Shown here: in pieces, positions 1 through 11,880 of the stretch
Position numbering within the stretch: position 1 is the first letter of the stretch
Layout: the number at the start of each line of letters is the position of its first letter
The notes under the pieces: generated by a model
What the model was told of the DNA's origin: nothing
Seen by the model: only the letters and a program-made list of their open reading frames with translations
The model's database searches: none
Program-made: the position numbers and the translations under genes
Assembly (NCBI GenBank): GCA_029959085.1
Contig: JARWIR010000023.1
Span: 9,065,860 to 9,129,859 of the forward strand
Direction: 5' to 3'
DNA length: 64,000 nt
From: Nemophila menziesii
Taxonomy: Eukaryota; Streptophyta; Magnoliopsida; Boraginales; Hydrophyllaceae

Positions 1-1384
1 GGAGCAAGTGAATGGTATGATTAGCAACAACACGGTGAGATTTTGACTTGGGATCAACTTCAGAAAACATTTTTCGACAGATATTATCCTCAAAGTGTCA
101 GACTTAGTGGGAAATTAGATATTGCTAGTTTCCGTCAAGAACATGAAGAGATTGTAGGACTTTCTTGGACTCGTTTTCTTTACCACGGAAATGCCCATTA
201 CATAGGTATTCACTTGAGTTACAGCTTGGGATATATTATCGAAGATTAAATGAAGCTTCAAAAGAGAAGGTAGATACTATGTGTCAAGGTGGCCTCATGA
301 TAGTCACAAATAATCAAGGTTTAGCTATTATGGATAGAATTGTGAAGAATGAAATGAGTTGGAAACCTTCAATATCATCAGTTAGAGTTTCTTAAAAAGG
401 TACTTTGAATGTAGACGCAGAAACTGCATTGAATGCTAAAATTGCTGCACTTGACAATAAATTAAAACAGTTATATAAGTCGAATAAAGCTATTTTGCAT
501 GTGGTAAAAGAACCACAGATATCTCCTAGTTGTGGGGCAATCAATCATACATGGTAAGAATGTGCTAATAACCCAAAATCCGTGTGTTTCGTTAATAATC
601 GAGGTAATAACTATTCAGGTGGTTAAGGGTATGGTAACAAAAATAGAAATCATCCAAGCTTTCAATATTCAAATCCACATGGGGCAGCCAATCCAGGAAC
701 TTATCAACCAAGTCCCCAAGGGAACAATTATCAATTCAAGCCGCAAAACCACTACCAAGGAAATCAACTTATAGCCGATCATGAAGCTTATTCCGATACA
801 TTAGCTCAAAAAGTACTTCCTGCCCAACCTCAAGAAGGTGCACTCACCGAAGCTGATTTAGCTCTTACCTTGACGTAATACATATCTGCTTCCCAAAGTA
901 AGTCATCCCAACTTGAGGATCAGCTATCTCGATTAATAAACACCACAATCGTTAAGGAAAACAATATGGAAGGAACTTTAAATTCGCATTCTGCTTCATT
1001 AAAAATCTTAGAGAGTCAAATATCATAAATCGCCAATAGCTTGAATATTCGAGGTCAAGGCTAACTCCCAAGTGACACCGAACAAAGGGAGGATTGTAAG
1101 GCGATCTGAAAAAGAAGTGGTAAGCAATTAGAACCACCACCCTTTCCGGTTATGAAAGAAAAAGAAATAACGAGAAAAGAAAACCCGGTAAAGGATGTGG
1201 AAGAAAATGATGATGAAATGGTGGAAGTGGAGAAGATTTTGGAAATACCCAAGAAGAAAGATGTTGTAGAAACCCGTCTTCCTCCACCTTTTCCATCCAG
1301 AACTCAAAAGAAAGGAGATATGGCTGACTATCAAAGATTTATGAATGTGGTGAGAAGTTTGAACATTAACATACCGTTTGTTTA
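1..1384 (+). pseudogene. Athila-like gag fragment, 5' end outside the window
   Basis: Relic of a Ty3/gypsy (Athila-type) gag gene. Broken frames keep the capsid signature (WDQLQKTFFDRYYP, then a FRQEHEE block), a weak trace of the zinc-knuckle region near 535-590, a Q/N/P-rich stretch, and the proline-rich LPPPFPSRTQKKGDM block near 1280-1320 that precedes the protease in element T. Stops and frame changes occur throughout, so it is dead. The reading runs to the NINIP motif at about 1380 and then meets the MULE relic running the other way, so the junction cuts both elements. No LTR is visible. It is older and more decayed than the gag of T or P. Confidence 0.85.
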
Positions 1385-1520
1385 CCAAGTGTCTGATCTT
1401 AGGACATATATCACCTTCGTATTTTGACATCCATGATCTCTTAGATTGTAGCGTCTTCATACTATACATCCTTAGCCCCTCAAGTATGAGAATTAGACAC
1501 TTGTCCCTGTTACAAACATG

Positions 1521-1793
1521 ATAAAATAGTTATTTGTTTTGGGGGTAGGTAGATAAAATAGTTAACTGTTTAGGGGGTAAGTAGATAAAATAGTTAACTT
1601 TTTAGGGGGGGGTAAGTAGACAACATTTTTAGTTGTTTAGGGGGTAAGTAGACAAAATAAGAAACTCTGTAGGGGGTAAATAGACAATTATTTTGGTTGT
1701 GTAAGGGATAAGTAGACAAAATATGAAACTTTGTAGGGGGTAAATAGACATAATAATTAACTGTTTAGGGAGTAAGCTGACAAAATACCTGAC
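1521..1793. repeat. 32-bp minisatellite in a MULE intron
   Basis: Eight consecutive units of about 32 bp, each ending in a variant of TTTAGGGGGTAAGTAG, plus a partial ninth. Units 4 and 6 resemble each other, as do 5 and 7, so part of the array has a 64-bp higher-order period. It sits where an intron would separate the NNICECYN and KYEGDICPKI exons of the MULE relic. Confidence 0.85.
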
Positions 1794-2941
1794 TTTTTTA
1801 ATGGCAATGTTATAGCATTCGCAGATGTTGTTGAGTAGAAGATCACATTTTGTAAATGTACTAAAATGAGACCTTGAACACGCCTTTGGATCTAGGTTAG
1901 AGAGCCATTTTGAAAGCATCCTTATCCATGTGTTTAATTTAATCCATTAATTCATCAAATCTGTAAATTGATGGGGCCCTTGCAGCTTCCCACACGTTGT
2001 CTTTTAAAGCCAAACCCGAATGCTTGATTTTGAAATTATTATACAGATGCCTTACACAATACCGATATTCAATATCCGGAAGCATGTCACTCATGACCTG
2101 GAGTAATCCATATAAACACAAACAAAGAAAAAAAAATATCTGTTAGTATTCTTTACAAAAACTATATATTTATAACCATCAAAGATAACCAACCTTTTGT
2201 CTATCAGATATGAAAGTCCATTCTTGTTGATTACTTATACCAAGATCTTGTACCAAAAAGTTAAAAAACCATCTCCAAGAGTTACTATCCTCTTTCTCTG
2301 CTAGGTAATACACAATTGGGAATATACAGTTGTTCCCATAAATTCCAACTGCTATTAAAATCACACCTGGATGTTGACCTTTTAGGTGTCATCCATCTAC
2401 CCCAACAACCTTTCTACAACAATCTAAAACCCCTCTTCTACAACCTCCAAGACCAACATAAAGTCTATGAAATCTTTCTACTCTAGTGAGCTCATCAATA
2501 GTAGTTTCAATAGCTACAGTACTTCCAGGGTTACTTCTCCTGATTTCTGCTGAATAATCGTAAATCTTCTTGTATTGATCCTTGTATTTAACCTTTGTCA
2601 TGCCTTTTGCTAAGTGATATGCCATGTAGCATGTTCTGTTACTAACATTACCTGCATATTCCCGGTGCACTAACTATTGAAAATCACTCACATTACTATA
2701 AAGATTCAATCTTATCATCTGTTAGGTTTTCATCGATAAGCCTGAAAGGCCTCAATGGTGATTTATTTTTGGAACTCCTCTTACCTACTTTCTCGTCAGA
2801 CTTCAAAACCTTCAACACTTTATCCAATATATCGTTAATAGACTTCTCCTTCTCTCCAATATCAGAGAGTTGTTCTTCCAAAGTCTCATTAAAAAAATTA
2901 TTTACTTCTTCTTTCTCACCTTCACCTTCAGGTACATTAAC

Positions 2942-3659
2942 ATCAGGTGTGTTTTGATCTTCGCAAACAACCTGAAAAGGTAAAAGAAATATACAATCAA
3001 ATATATGTAAATTAAGGGGGTGATTTGTCAATCAACTGAAATGTTAAGGGCTAAACTGTCAAATGACTGTGTACCTTTATTGTTTCTTCTTCAACTATCT
3101 TTTCTTCCATGCTTTTCCCATAATATCTTTCACCATTCTTTTCTTCCACGCTTTTCATATCAGGCCTTTCATCACAGGTCTTTCCTCCTTCTTCCAAACC
3201 AACATTACCTACCTTGTTTAGTTCTTTCTCAGCAACTACTTTCTCTACAGACTATGAAACTAAATTTTTTACTTCGTCGTTCTCACCTTTAGTTACATTA
3301 ACATCAGTTGTGTTTTGATCTTCACAAACAACCTATAAAGTTAAAATAAATATATAGTCAAATATATGTAAATTAGGGGTTAAGTTGTTAATCAACTAAA
3401 ATGTTAAGGGCTAAATGTCAAATGACTGTGTACCTTTATTGTTTCCTCTTCAACTGTCTTTTCTTCCACACTTTTCTCACCATGCCTTTCATCACTCTTT
3501 TTTTCTACACTTTTCATATTAGGCCTTTCATCACAGGTTTTAACTACTTCTTCTTGCCCTTCATTACAGTTCTGAACTTCCATCTCATCAAGGTCATTAT
3601 TGGTATGAACTTTATCTTCTTCTTGTTGCTGAACTATTTCTTCAACCTTATTCCAAGTT
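2942..3659 (-). repeat. Tandem exon-intron duplication inside the MULE gene
   Basis: Two copies of a ~359-bp segment lie side by side. For example the same 'actgtgtacctttattg' splice-region string occurs near 3065 and 3424, and the same VCEDQN exon start occurs twice. Each copy holds an acidic exon (variants of KSVEEK and GEKSVEE) and a short intron. The same arrangement is present in copy B (about 33897-34615), so it predates the large duplication. Confidence 0.8.
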
Positions 3660-4365
3660 AATAACAAAGGCATGAAATAAGGAGTTTGAATTTCGTGTTT
3701 TTCATGTATTACTCGTTTATTAACAACAAACAGGTCAACAGTTACGTTGTTCTCTCCAATGCTACACATCTCCATACATTAATCCTTGCAATCTAAACAT
3801 ACTAGACCATCAGGTAGTTTTTTCCCCAATTTCAAATAGTTGTACTCCAAGTTACCTTTTATCCCTAACTTCGAAACAGTTTTCTTAAGTACATGTATAC
3901 TAAATTTGTCATATTCACAACCATCTACATACTCAATCTTTAAATCATGGTAATTGCTCGTGTCTTCATTAAATATCCCACAAAAGCGAATCCTCAGTGC
4001 AAATTTCTCTGTTACACGATCAATTTCGAATAAATTAGTTACCCGTTGTTAGGAATCAATTAATGGAAAAATAATTATCAAATACGGATACACTATCAAT
4101 ATGGTAACCGAATCCCGTAAAATATACTCCTATTACTAACTAAATCCCGCCCTTCATGCGTGATATCTAAAAATGTAATAAATATACTCGAAAACCCTAC
4201 ATTTACAGATTAAAAGATCTTAACCAACAAGCAAAGATTTAGGGGTAATAAATAAACACACTTACTCCATAACGTAAACGGTGTCATTGATTATCTTTCG
4301 AGTTAAAGTACATCGTCTTATGCAATCTGGGTTCTTCGTCTTCTTGTTCTTCCCCAAACCAAACC

Positions 4366-4851
4366 CTCCATTGTCTTTTGATTTTGATTTTGTTTTAATT
4401 TTTTTGTTTTGTTTCGTGTATATATAGGGTAGGCATTTAAGAATTACCTATTTTGCCCTTTTAAAAATATGGGGTTAAGATAATTAATTAAATAAAACGG
4501 ATTAAGAATAAAAAAATAATAAAAATGCTCTTAACGGTGATTTTGGACGGAAAACGTTAGTAACGGACCACGAGTCACGAAAACAAAAGTTAGGGGTATC
4601 TAGTAGAATTAAACAATGGGGCAACTTGTCAATCTCATAAAAATTAGGAGAAAAGGGTATAATTCCTCAAACTTATATAAAACCCTCATTTCGGTTACCT
4701 TTTCTTCACAAATCAAAAGTAAGAGGAAAAGTTCCTTGGAGCACCGTAAGATATTTCGACAATCTCCATTCGCCGTCTTTTTATCAGTGATGATTAAATC
4801 AGGTACACTCTCCATTCTCCTCACTTTTTTCATATTTCCCACTTATTAAGT
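4366..4851. other. AT-rich stretch upstream of the MULE relic
   Basis: No supported gene. It holds the probable MULE promoter side (a TATATATAGGG-like string near 4420 on the plus strand) and low-complexity A/T runs. An open frame on each strand near 4610-4850 lacks coding character. No terminal inverted repeat matching the left end of the MULE could be identified. Confidence 0.5.
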
Positions 4852-5079
4852 TGTAATAACGATGAAATATACAATCGATCTGTAAAACCTAAGGTAAAAA
4901 AAGTAGGAGATATTGAGGAATTGTTACAATTAAGAAAGAAAGTTTATGCGGTTTGTTGGGTAAAACTCTGGATTTCTAGTCCATTGAACAATTTCAATGT
5001 AGATGCTCGCTCTATTATGGATTTCCTGACCGCTAAGAGAAATCAGAATCGTATCTTATACAATACATTTGCACCATAG
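4852..5079 (+). pseudogene. Unrecognised exon-like open stretch, copy A
   Basis: A 75-codon open frame ending in TAG. The peptide is not low-complexity (it includes KKVGDIEELLQLRKKVYAVC and ARSIMDFLTAKRNQN), starts just after a possible splice acceptor (ttattaag), and has no clear start codon. Copy B (35810-36045) carries the same sequence but extra A bases break the frame. It may be an exon remnant of a host gene, perhaps captured by the MULE. I do not recognise the family. Confidence 0.35.
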
Positions 5080-5411
5080 GGGGCCATATAGGTGAAGAAT
5101 GAGTTGGGTTAGTTGGGTTAGTGGATTTGGTTGAAATATTATCACAATCCGAAGATAACTCATCGACTGCCACCCCACCAATAGCCCTCCCAACCAATCT
5201 TTTTCTCTATATGTGATATTCATGGATAATCATTAATGTATTTTATCCATAAATTTAATCATTAAATTGGGATTATAGCTTGAATTTGAGTTAGATTTGA
5301 ACTAATTACTCTTTACTTTTACATATTTACTTGATAATTAAAAAATATTAACATAGAAATAATGCTTATTTATTTGGAAGGGATTAATAGTGATTTTTTT
5401 ATATTTTGCAC

Positions 5412-5523
5412 ACAGGCAGAAACTCATGTCAAGAATAATATCATTACTGAACAAAAACATAAAACGAATAAGATTGTTGGCCGTGACATTTCAGTTAACT
5501 ATGAAAGTTTAATAATTTCCATG
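5412..5523 (+). pseudogene. Exon-like piece with splice-like borders
   Basis: An open stretch bounded by an acceptor-like 'tgcacacag' and a donor-like 'atggtaaga'; the peptide begins AETHVKNNIITEQ. It recurs at 11406-11519 and 36358-36470. In unit A2 it is followed by a further ~240 bp (11566-11805) with another acceptor-like site that units A1 and B lack. No family recognised; possibly a captured or decayed host-gene fragment. Confidence 0.25.
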
Positions 5524-5684
5524 GTAAGATTTAATTTGTAGTTTACTTTTACTGTGATATACTGTTAAGCGGAAATATTCATGATCACAGGAAACTCTGA
5601 TGTTGATATTTCCTTTTCTTTTTTCTAGGTAAATGGTACTTATTAAAGATGGAAGCTATTAAGCTATTGTTACCTTGGAGAAAA

Positions 5685-6410
5685 TTAGCAGCAGTCTAAG
5701 TGTGGGCAAGGAGCCCTAGGAATAATGTCCCTGGTGTAGTAGTTTTGATTGTGATACCTCATCAAATTCTGTTGATGATATTGTGGTAAAAGTTTAGCCA
5801 CCTGAGGCCTCACCAGAGTTGACAATATAAATCTTTTTTCAGTTGAATCATGTGAAGTAACTATTATATGTGATATCCTAATTGATTGTGCCACTTTAAG
5901 CATCTGTTTCTTACTTTTTAGTTTATTGTATTAATGTGCAATTTAATTACTATAGATAATTTGTTTGTACTTTCATATTAAAGGTTGTGGTTTTTTAGTT
6001 TTAATTTAAAACTCACATTATATGGGTGGGTCGTGGTTCTCTCTATAAGTCTATAAGTCTATTAAGATCTCTTTTTCAATTTATTATTTTTTGTTTCTGA
6101 TTTCTCTCTATTCTTTATTACGCTGCTCAAACCACATGGGAGCAGCTCGTTTGTGTTTACTGGTTCTGTTGTTTGCCGCAGATTTGGTGTTCCGTGTGAT
6201 TATTTGTGTTAGTGTATTTTTCTGATCCTTAATTGTTTCTTGGTGCTTGGTTAGTTTCCTATCTTTCATCTTGGTTGAAGTTTCCAGTAAAGTAACTAGG
6301 TTGAGTACAAATGAGTGACCTGGTGAGACACCATTAAATTCAACTTTATTTTTCCTCAAGGATTGCCAGTTTAACATAGTCAAGGTTTCTTCACAAAACC
6401 AATCATACAA
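5685..6410 (-). pseudogene. Two unrecognised minus-strand open frames (unit A1)
   Basis: Reading leftward, an open frame from about 6410 to 6108 (peptide includes VEFNGVSPGHSFVLNLVTLL, then a Lys/Thr/Gln-rich stretch) is followed by one from 5903 to 5685 (includes RPQVAKLLPQYHQQNL). Both stay open at similar length in all three unit copies, and the composition is balanced enough to suggest old coding sequence. The first has no obvious ATG at its 5' end. A private ~27-bp deletion near 5697 shortens the second here. I do not recognise either product. Confidence 0.3.
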
Positions 6411-8294
6411 GTTTCAAAAGTGTGTTGAATTTGGGTCCTTATAGTTTTATAAAGCCATATTTATGTGTAAGTTGTGAATATTGTTTTTAAGAGCATGTAT
6501 TACTTATTACAAAAGAAAAAGAAAAAAGAACATGTATTACACAAAAGTAGCTTTGGTCGTGATAAAACAAGAAAGATTAGAGAACATGCACATAGTATAG
6601 TACATGCACGGACAACTTCAAGAATATAAATTAGGATAAACTTGAAATATAAAAAACGTGAGATAAGAAAAATACATAATAACCATTTGGGTTAGCTCAA
6701 CTGTCCAGAGCCTTGGCTTGGTTATTCTTTTAGGCGCTACAGATTAGAACCGTGTCAATGACACCGGGTCTAAAAGTAACTCTTCCATTTAACTTAAAAG
6801 AAAATTACTTAAAAAACAAACTGCTCCAAATATAAAATTGTGAGCTTATAGGAATGAGTACATAATTTTTTCTGCGTTAATTTTTAAAAAGGTCAAAAAA
6901 CATTCTCTTATTCTCAACAAGTCTAAATTTTAAACCATCAATGGGTTATATTTATATTTTCAATGGGTTGGGAGTTTTTTTATGGGTTACGTATTTTTGG
7001 GTTGTGTATATTTTCCTAATGAGTTGTGTATATTTATCAACTGATTACATGTGATACTTATTAGGCAACAATTTTTTTATAAAGATGTGCTTAAAACCCA
7101 ATTTTTGTTAACACGATGAATGAATTTCTACCTTACTGAGCTCATGATGAGTGCATTGAATTCAAATGATTATTTTCGTCCATACGATTATAAAGAAGTT
7201 AGGAGTATAAGAAACTTGCTTGATCAATACATTAACGATAGCCAACGAACCCTCTTCTCTTATTTTCTATAGATTTTGATCCAATAGATATTGGAAACCT
7301 CTTCTAAACATCCAAAATCCACATGTCTTACTATATACTTATTTTGGAACAAAAAGAACTAACTTATGAGAGGCCCATAATATTTAGAAAAAAAATTAGT
7401 ACTATATATATGAAAGCTCAGAGATTATGAGATTTTGATCCAACAAATATTGGAGACCTCATAGATTCAGCGTTCAGTTTTCAAGTGTGTGCAGCTATGA
7501 AAACTCAAAAGTTATGAAAAATCAAAAATTGAGATCGGTGTTTTGATGTTGTTGGTGGGAAACTTAGGCGACGCCATTAGTGGAGGTCAGAAATAATGAT
7601 TTAAAGCTTACTCCTAGGATTTTATGTGTGGTGGTTAGAGGGTTCAGCGTTGGTTTGTTGTTCAAGCAGTTCTGCTAGAGAAGGTCGTGTGAAATTATGA
7701 ATGTTCGGTTAACCATGGCGCTCATAGAATTCAAAAAGAAGATGACATCCACCTCCCAGCTTGCCGACGTAATCCGTAAGTCGGTGATTTTTTTTCTTTT
7801 CCTTACTTAGTTTGTAGCTTTATTCTTTCTTTTTATTAATAAAAAATATAGAGAAAAGTTTATTATATCTATGTGAGAAAAAGACCCCATGGATACTCAG
7901 TAATTTGCGTTTTAGAAAAATACATGCCAAGGTTTTAAAAGTGGACAAACGGGTACACAACATTATATCTTTTGCCTTCCGTTAGTACCCGATGTTAATT
8001 CGAATGTTAAGTGATGACGTGGTAGGGGTAAAACAGTTATTTCACAACTAAAAAATTTATAATTTAATAAATAAAATTATGCCACGTCAAAAATGAAAAT
8101 GTTGTGAATCTGAATGTCCAATTTTGAAAAATTGGGAATCTATTTGTCAAATTCAAAACATTGGGTATTTAGGAGGTCATTTTCCCTAAAACAATAAGGG
8201 AGCAATCAACATAATTATCTTCACCGAACATAATAATAATATCTAGAAAAGTTACGTCTAATATAAATGATATAATAAATAATAATATACTTAT
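6411..8294. other. AT-rich non-coding part of unit A1
   Basis: No gene I can support, apart from a SINE-like piece at 6689-6790 and one short exon-like segment near 7710-7773. The latter has ATG in a good context (aaccatggcg), a peptide including EFKKKMTSTSQLADVI, then a donor-like GTAAGTC. It is present in all three copies. Repeated 'aatgggtt' and 'ttgtgtata' motifs occur near 6940-7030. Confidence 0.4.
6689..6790 (+). repeat. Possible tRNA-derived SINE piece (unit A1)
   Basis: A box A-like string ttagctcaactg (6692-6703) is followed about 40 bp later by a degenerate box B-like gattagaaccg. The opening resembles the D-arm side of a plant tRNA, but there is no poly(A) tail or target duplication to confirm a SINE. 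Copies lie at 12935-13040 and 37662-37765. Confidence 0.35.
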
Positions 8295-9993
8295 GACATT
8301 GTTCAAACTAGACGTGGGGAATATTATTTCATCACTATTGTAGATGATCTCACTAGGTTTGGTTATATTTATTTGATTTTTTGTAAATCTGGAGCATTGA
8401 GATGTTTTATGATATTTGTCAATGAAGCAGAAAACCAGTTCAAGTGGAAGGTAAAAACCTTAAGGACCGACCGTGGACGTGAATATCTATAATATTAATT
8501 TAAATAACCTTGTGATGAAAAGGGGATAGTAAGATATCTTCCTATCCACAACAACCGAATGGTGTGGCTGAAAGAAGGAATGGAACAATCCTAGAAATGG
8601 TTAGGTCTATGATGGCACAAACTAATCTTCCAATATCTTATTAGGAAGATGCATTGCTTAACGGTATTTATATACTTAACCGAGTACCCACAAAGACAAT
8701 TCCATCTACTCCTTATGAATTTGGACAGGTAAGAAACCTAACCTTTCATACTTGTGACCCTGGGTGTCGGCAAGATATGTTCATGACCTATCTCATAAAT
8801 ATGGAAAGTTAGCTCCAAGAGTCAAGAAGCGTATCTTTGTAAGATTGCCAAAGAACTCCAAAGGTTACGTGTTTATTGGTGAACACGACGGTGACGGTCT
8901 TACCAAAATTGCGTCAAGACATATCACATTTTTAGAAAATGATTTCCCTAGCAGAGGTGAGGTTAATAGAAATTATGTTTTATGTGAATTTAATTATACT
9001 CCAAAGATGATATGGAAACAAATATGACACCTAATTAGCTAACACATACTCAAGAAGTAAATACTGACACTACTCCACATCATGAGACAGAAGAAACAAT
9101 TGCATCATCTAGTAATCCTATTTCTCACGATTCTCAACCTAAGAGAAGTTCTAGAGTTTTAGTTCCTCTTCTTTGGAATAAAATCGAAGGAAAGGTCTTT
9201 ATGATAACTCCACAAGATGTGAAAAGAACCTCGAACAGTAAGTACAAATCTTCCATGTCCTGCTAAGAATGAACGAAGTAAAGAAATGGATGAAGAAATG
9301 GAGTGGATGAAGAAAATCCAGGTTTGGGAACTGGTTGATTTCCCAAAAGGACGTAAGACGATTGGGAATAAATGAGTTCTCAAAATAAAAATAAAGCTTC
9401 ACAATTATATTGAGAGGTATAAATCTCACTTTATAGCGAAAGGTTATACTCAACGGGAAGGAATAGATTTTGAGGAAACTTTTTCTCTTTGTTGTTAGAT
9501 TTACCTCGTTACGTATTATTTTTTCTATTGCAGCATATCTCAATCTCGATTTTCACCTAATAGATGTTAAAACTTCATTTCATAAAGTTATTTCATCACT
9601 GATTTGAAATGATAAGTGAAGACCATTGTGTTATGTAAGGTGTTCCAAGAAAAAATAGTGATTTTATCTTTATATGTGGATGAAATCCTATTAGATAAGA
9701 ATGATAAAGAGTTTAGCTTCTCAATTTTACATGAAAGATATGGAATAATCAAATTATATTCTTGGTGTTAATATTCACAAATATAGGTCTAGACATCTAT
9801 TATCTTTATCTTAAGAACCTTACATCATGAATATACTTGAGCGCTTTAGTATGAGTAAGTGAAATGTCATTGATACTTTTGTAGCAAAAAGAATAAACTT
9901 AAGTCTTGACATGTATCATAGCACTCCAGAAGAGAAACATAATATATCTACGAGAACCATATTCTAGTGCCATTGGTAGTCTTATGTATGAGA
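8295..9993 (+). pseudogene. Ty1/copia pol relic (unit A1)
   Basis: Decayed copia polyprotein. In order: integrase core (YYFITIVDDLTRFGYIYL, then KTLRTDRGREYL, then the [10 protein letters not shown] block), an integrase-RT connector (8764-9027, with PRVKKRIFVRLPKNSKGY and FLENDFPS), the RT start (KEMDEEMEWMKK, FIAKGYTQREGIDFEETFS) and a remnant of the LYVDEILL catalytic block (about 9670). It ends in a PYSSAIGSLMY motif that normally precedes the RNase H part. Gag, protease and RNase H are absent and no LTR is visible. Many stops. This stretch is practically identical to unit A2 and more different from unit B. Confidence 0.85.
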
Positions 9994-10003
9994 GACACTT
10001 TGG

Positions 10004-10118
10004 ACTCGGAAACATTTTGAATCCAATAAGATTCGATCCCAAGACCTCTTGGTCTCTACGTAGTAGTCTAACAACTAGAAAACCTATCGATCTTAACTCA
10101 CATGTATGTTTCACATGT
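10004..10118 (-). repeat. tRNA-like / SINE-head piece (unit A1)
   Basis: On the minus strand a box A-like segment (complement of 10067-10079) and a good box B (complement of 10030-10040, gggatcgaatc) lie in tRNA-like order and spacing. In unit B (40991-41095) box A is better preserved, reading gtctagtggttagac. It directly follows the truncated copia relic. No poly(A) tail seen, so a tRNA-derived SINE head is likely but not proven. Confidence 0.4.
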
Positions 10119-11349
10119 ATGTTTCACATAAAAAAAAGTTATTTTCGCTATTCTCTACATAGTGATAAGGTCACTCACCTTACACCCAACGAACCCCGTT
10201 TCTCTTCATTTCTATCACAAACAGTTATTATTCATTCTTATCAAACCATTGTAAGTTCATTTATATCTTTATTCACAAGAATTGATTTTTAACCTAAAAT
10301 GCGTATTAGGCCTAATTTAATTTTGTGTCCCGTTAACCTTTTGAAGGTTAATTTTTAGGTTTAATGGTGATGATCAAGAAAAAAATTGTTAATGGGTGTT
10401 TTAAATTATTGTATCTTTTAATAGGATGCATTTTTAACATTTATTATGGGTTTTACTTAGAATGAACTCTGAATTTTCCTATCAAGGTTTGCAACATAAT
10501 TCTACTACTCATATACGTAAGAGGCCTCAACTTTCCCTAATTGGTACTCTCTCTCTCTCTCTATCTCTCTCTTGCTCTCATGTATTAATGTGTATTTATA
10601 TGGTTGTAATTATATATTAAAGGCAAACTCAATTATCCAATGCATTCGTGTATGTAACCCAACATGTTATTTTCATTGTATTGTTTTAGTTTAGAAACAA
10701 TAATTAGTCAGATATGCAACGTCTTATTATGAGTCCAGGGTATACTTAGAAATTTTTGTTGTGGACGCTATAATATTAAAAGGATTCTAGTTAGTTGGAT
10801 GAGGTGAAGTAGGGTGGGGTTAGAATTTAACTATTAAATATAATTTTTATTCAATTTTTGTAAAGTTATTGTGTAAAATGTAATATCCTATATATCAAAA
10901 AAATTATAATATGTTGAAAAATTATTTGAAAAACTTTATTCTCTAATGGATGAAGAAAAAAAGTTTAACTAATCATTCTAAAAAATTATTTTATAAGCGT
11001 CAACTGTTAAAAGGTCCAAAACTAAATTTTCTCATTTTTAATGGGTTTTAAGTTTTTTTCCTTCCGCAAATGGTCAAATTTTTAATGGGATATCTTTGTT
11101 TTTATAATAAGTTACGATTTTATGTAATGGTTTATACAAATTTTTTAATGGGTCACGTGTATTATTTTTTATAGATTAAAAATATTTCTTAAAGGGTATG
11201 TGTAATAATAAGTGTAAACTTTATTAGCTAACAATATTCTTGTAAAGACATTTGAATCAATAACCAATAAATACTTACATAACATAATTTGGACTCATGA
11301 ACAACCCATATATCACGACGAAGGGATCACTTGGTGGGATTAACAACAG
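10119..11349. other. AT-rich non-coding tail of unit A1
   Basis: No gene found. Contains a (CT)n run at about 10546-10579, several 'aatgggtt' strings and A/T-rich sequence. The same stretch ends units A2 and B. Confidence 0.5.
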
Positions 11350-11880
11350 AGAAATAATGCTTATTTATTTGGAAGGGATTAATAGTGATCTTTTTATATT
11401 TTGCACACAGGCAGAAACTCATGTCAAGAATAATATCATTACTGAACAAAAACATAAAACGAATAAGATCGTTGGTCGTGACATTTCAGTTAACTATGAA
11501 GGTTTAATAATTTCCATGGTAAGATTTAATTGGTAGTTTACTTTTACTGTGATATACTGTTAAGCGGATGTATTTAGAATTGTTCGGTGGTTAATGCATG
11601 GTCTTATGTATTTAATATTGATTTACTGTGTCCGCTTTTTACTAGATGGATATTTCTAAAGTGATCAAGAGAGTATCTTGAGCCGAGCAGGGAAGATGAA
11701 AAAGCCAGATATTTTTGATGTTCAGCCAATATCTCCTTCCATTGAAATTCATGGAGAGATTAACTATAAAGATGAAAGGCTTTAGCAATGGAGAGGAAAT
11801 ATTCATGATCACAGGAAACTCTGATGCTGATTTTTCCTTTTCTTTTTTTCTAGGTAAATGGTACTTATTAAAGATGGAAG

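Larger units (their letters stand above)
1385..4365 (-). pseudogene. Mutator-like (MULE) transposase gene, copy A, broken
   Basis: Reads right to left. A possible first exon lies at about 4268-4365. A PB1-like N-terminal domain follows at about 4047-3720 (blocks GIFNEDTSNYHD and LPDGLVCLDCKDKCMEMCSI), then a Lys/Glu-rich acidic region (3660-2700), the pre-catalytic block with NPGSTVAIET (2670-2400), the DDE core with GVDG followed by a stop where HLKG should begin (about 2390), NSWRWFFNFL and FISDRQK (2364-2190), an intron ending near 2098, YRYCVRHLYNNF (about 2060) and NNICECYNIAIKK (about 1810). A last exon-like piece with KYEGDICPKI lies at 1385-1458. These are family hallmarks of plant MULEs. 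Stops and at least one frameshift inactivate it. The C-terminal SWIM zinc finger is missing, cut off at the gag junction. No terminal inverted repeats were found. Confidence 0.85.
5355..11349. repeat. 6-kb tandem unit, copy A1
   Basis: First of two directly repeated units. Both ends carry the string agaaata (5355-5361, 11350-11356 and 17573-17579), which fits a tandem duplication joined at a 7-bp microhomology. Contents in order: exon-like pieces (5412-5523), an unrecognised minus-strand ORF pair (5685-6410), a SINE-like piece (6689-6790), an exon-like ATG segment (about 7710-7773), a copia pol relic (8295-9993), a tRNA-like piece (10004-10118) and a CT run. The rest is AT-rich DNA. Confidence 0.9.

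Noticed and set aside
4616..4849. 77-codon open frames on both strands
   Set aside because: AT-rich, no recognisable motif; the same region in copy B has a different frame structure.
8764..9027. An 87-codon open frame as an intact gene
   Set aside because: It is the integrase-RT connector of a copia relic with stops on both sides; it does not start with ATG in a gene context.
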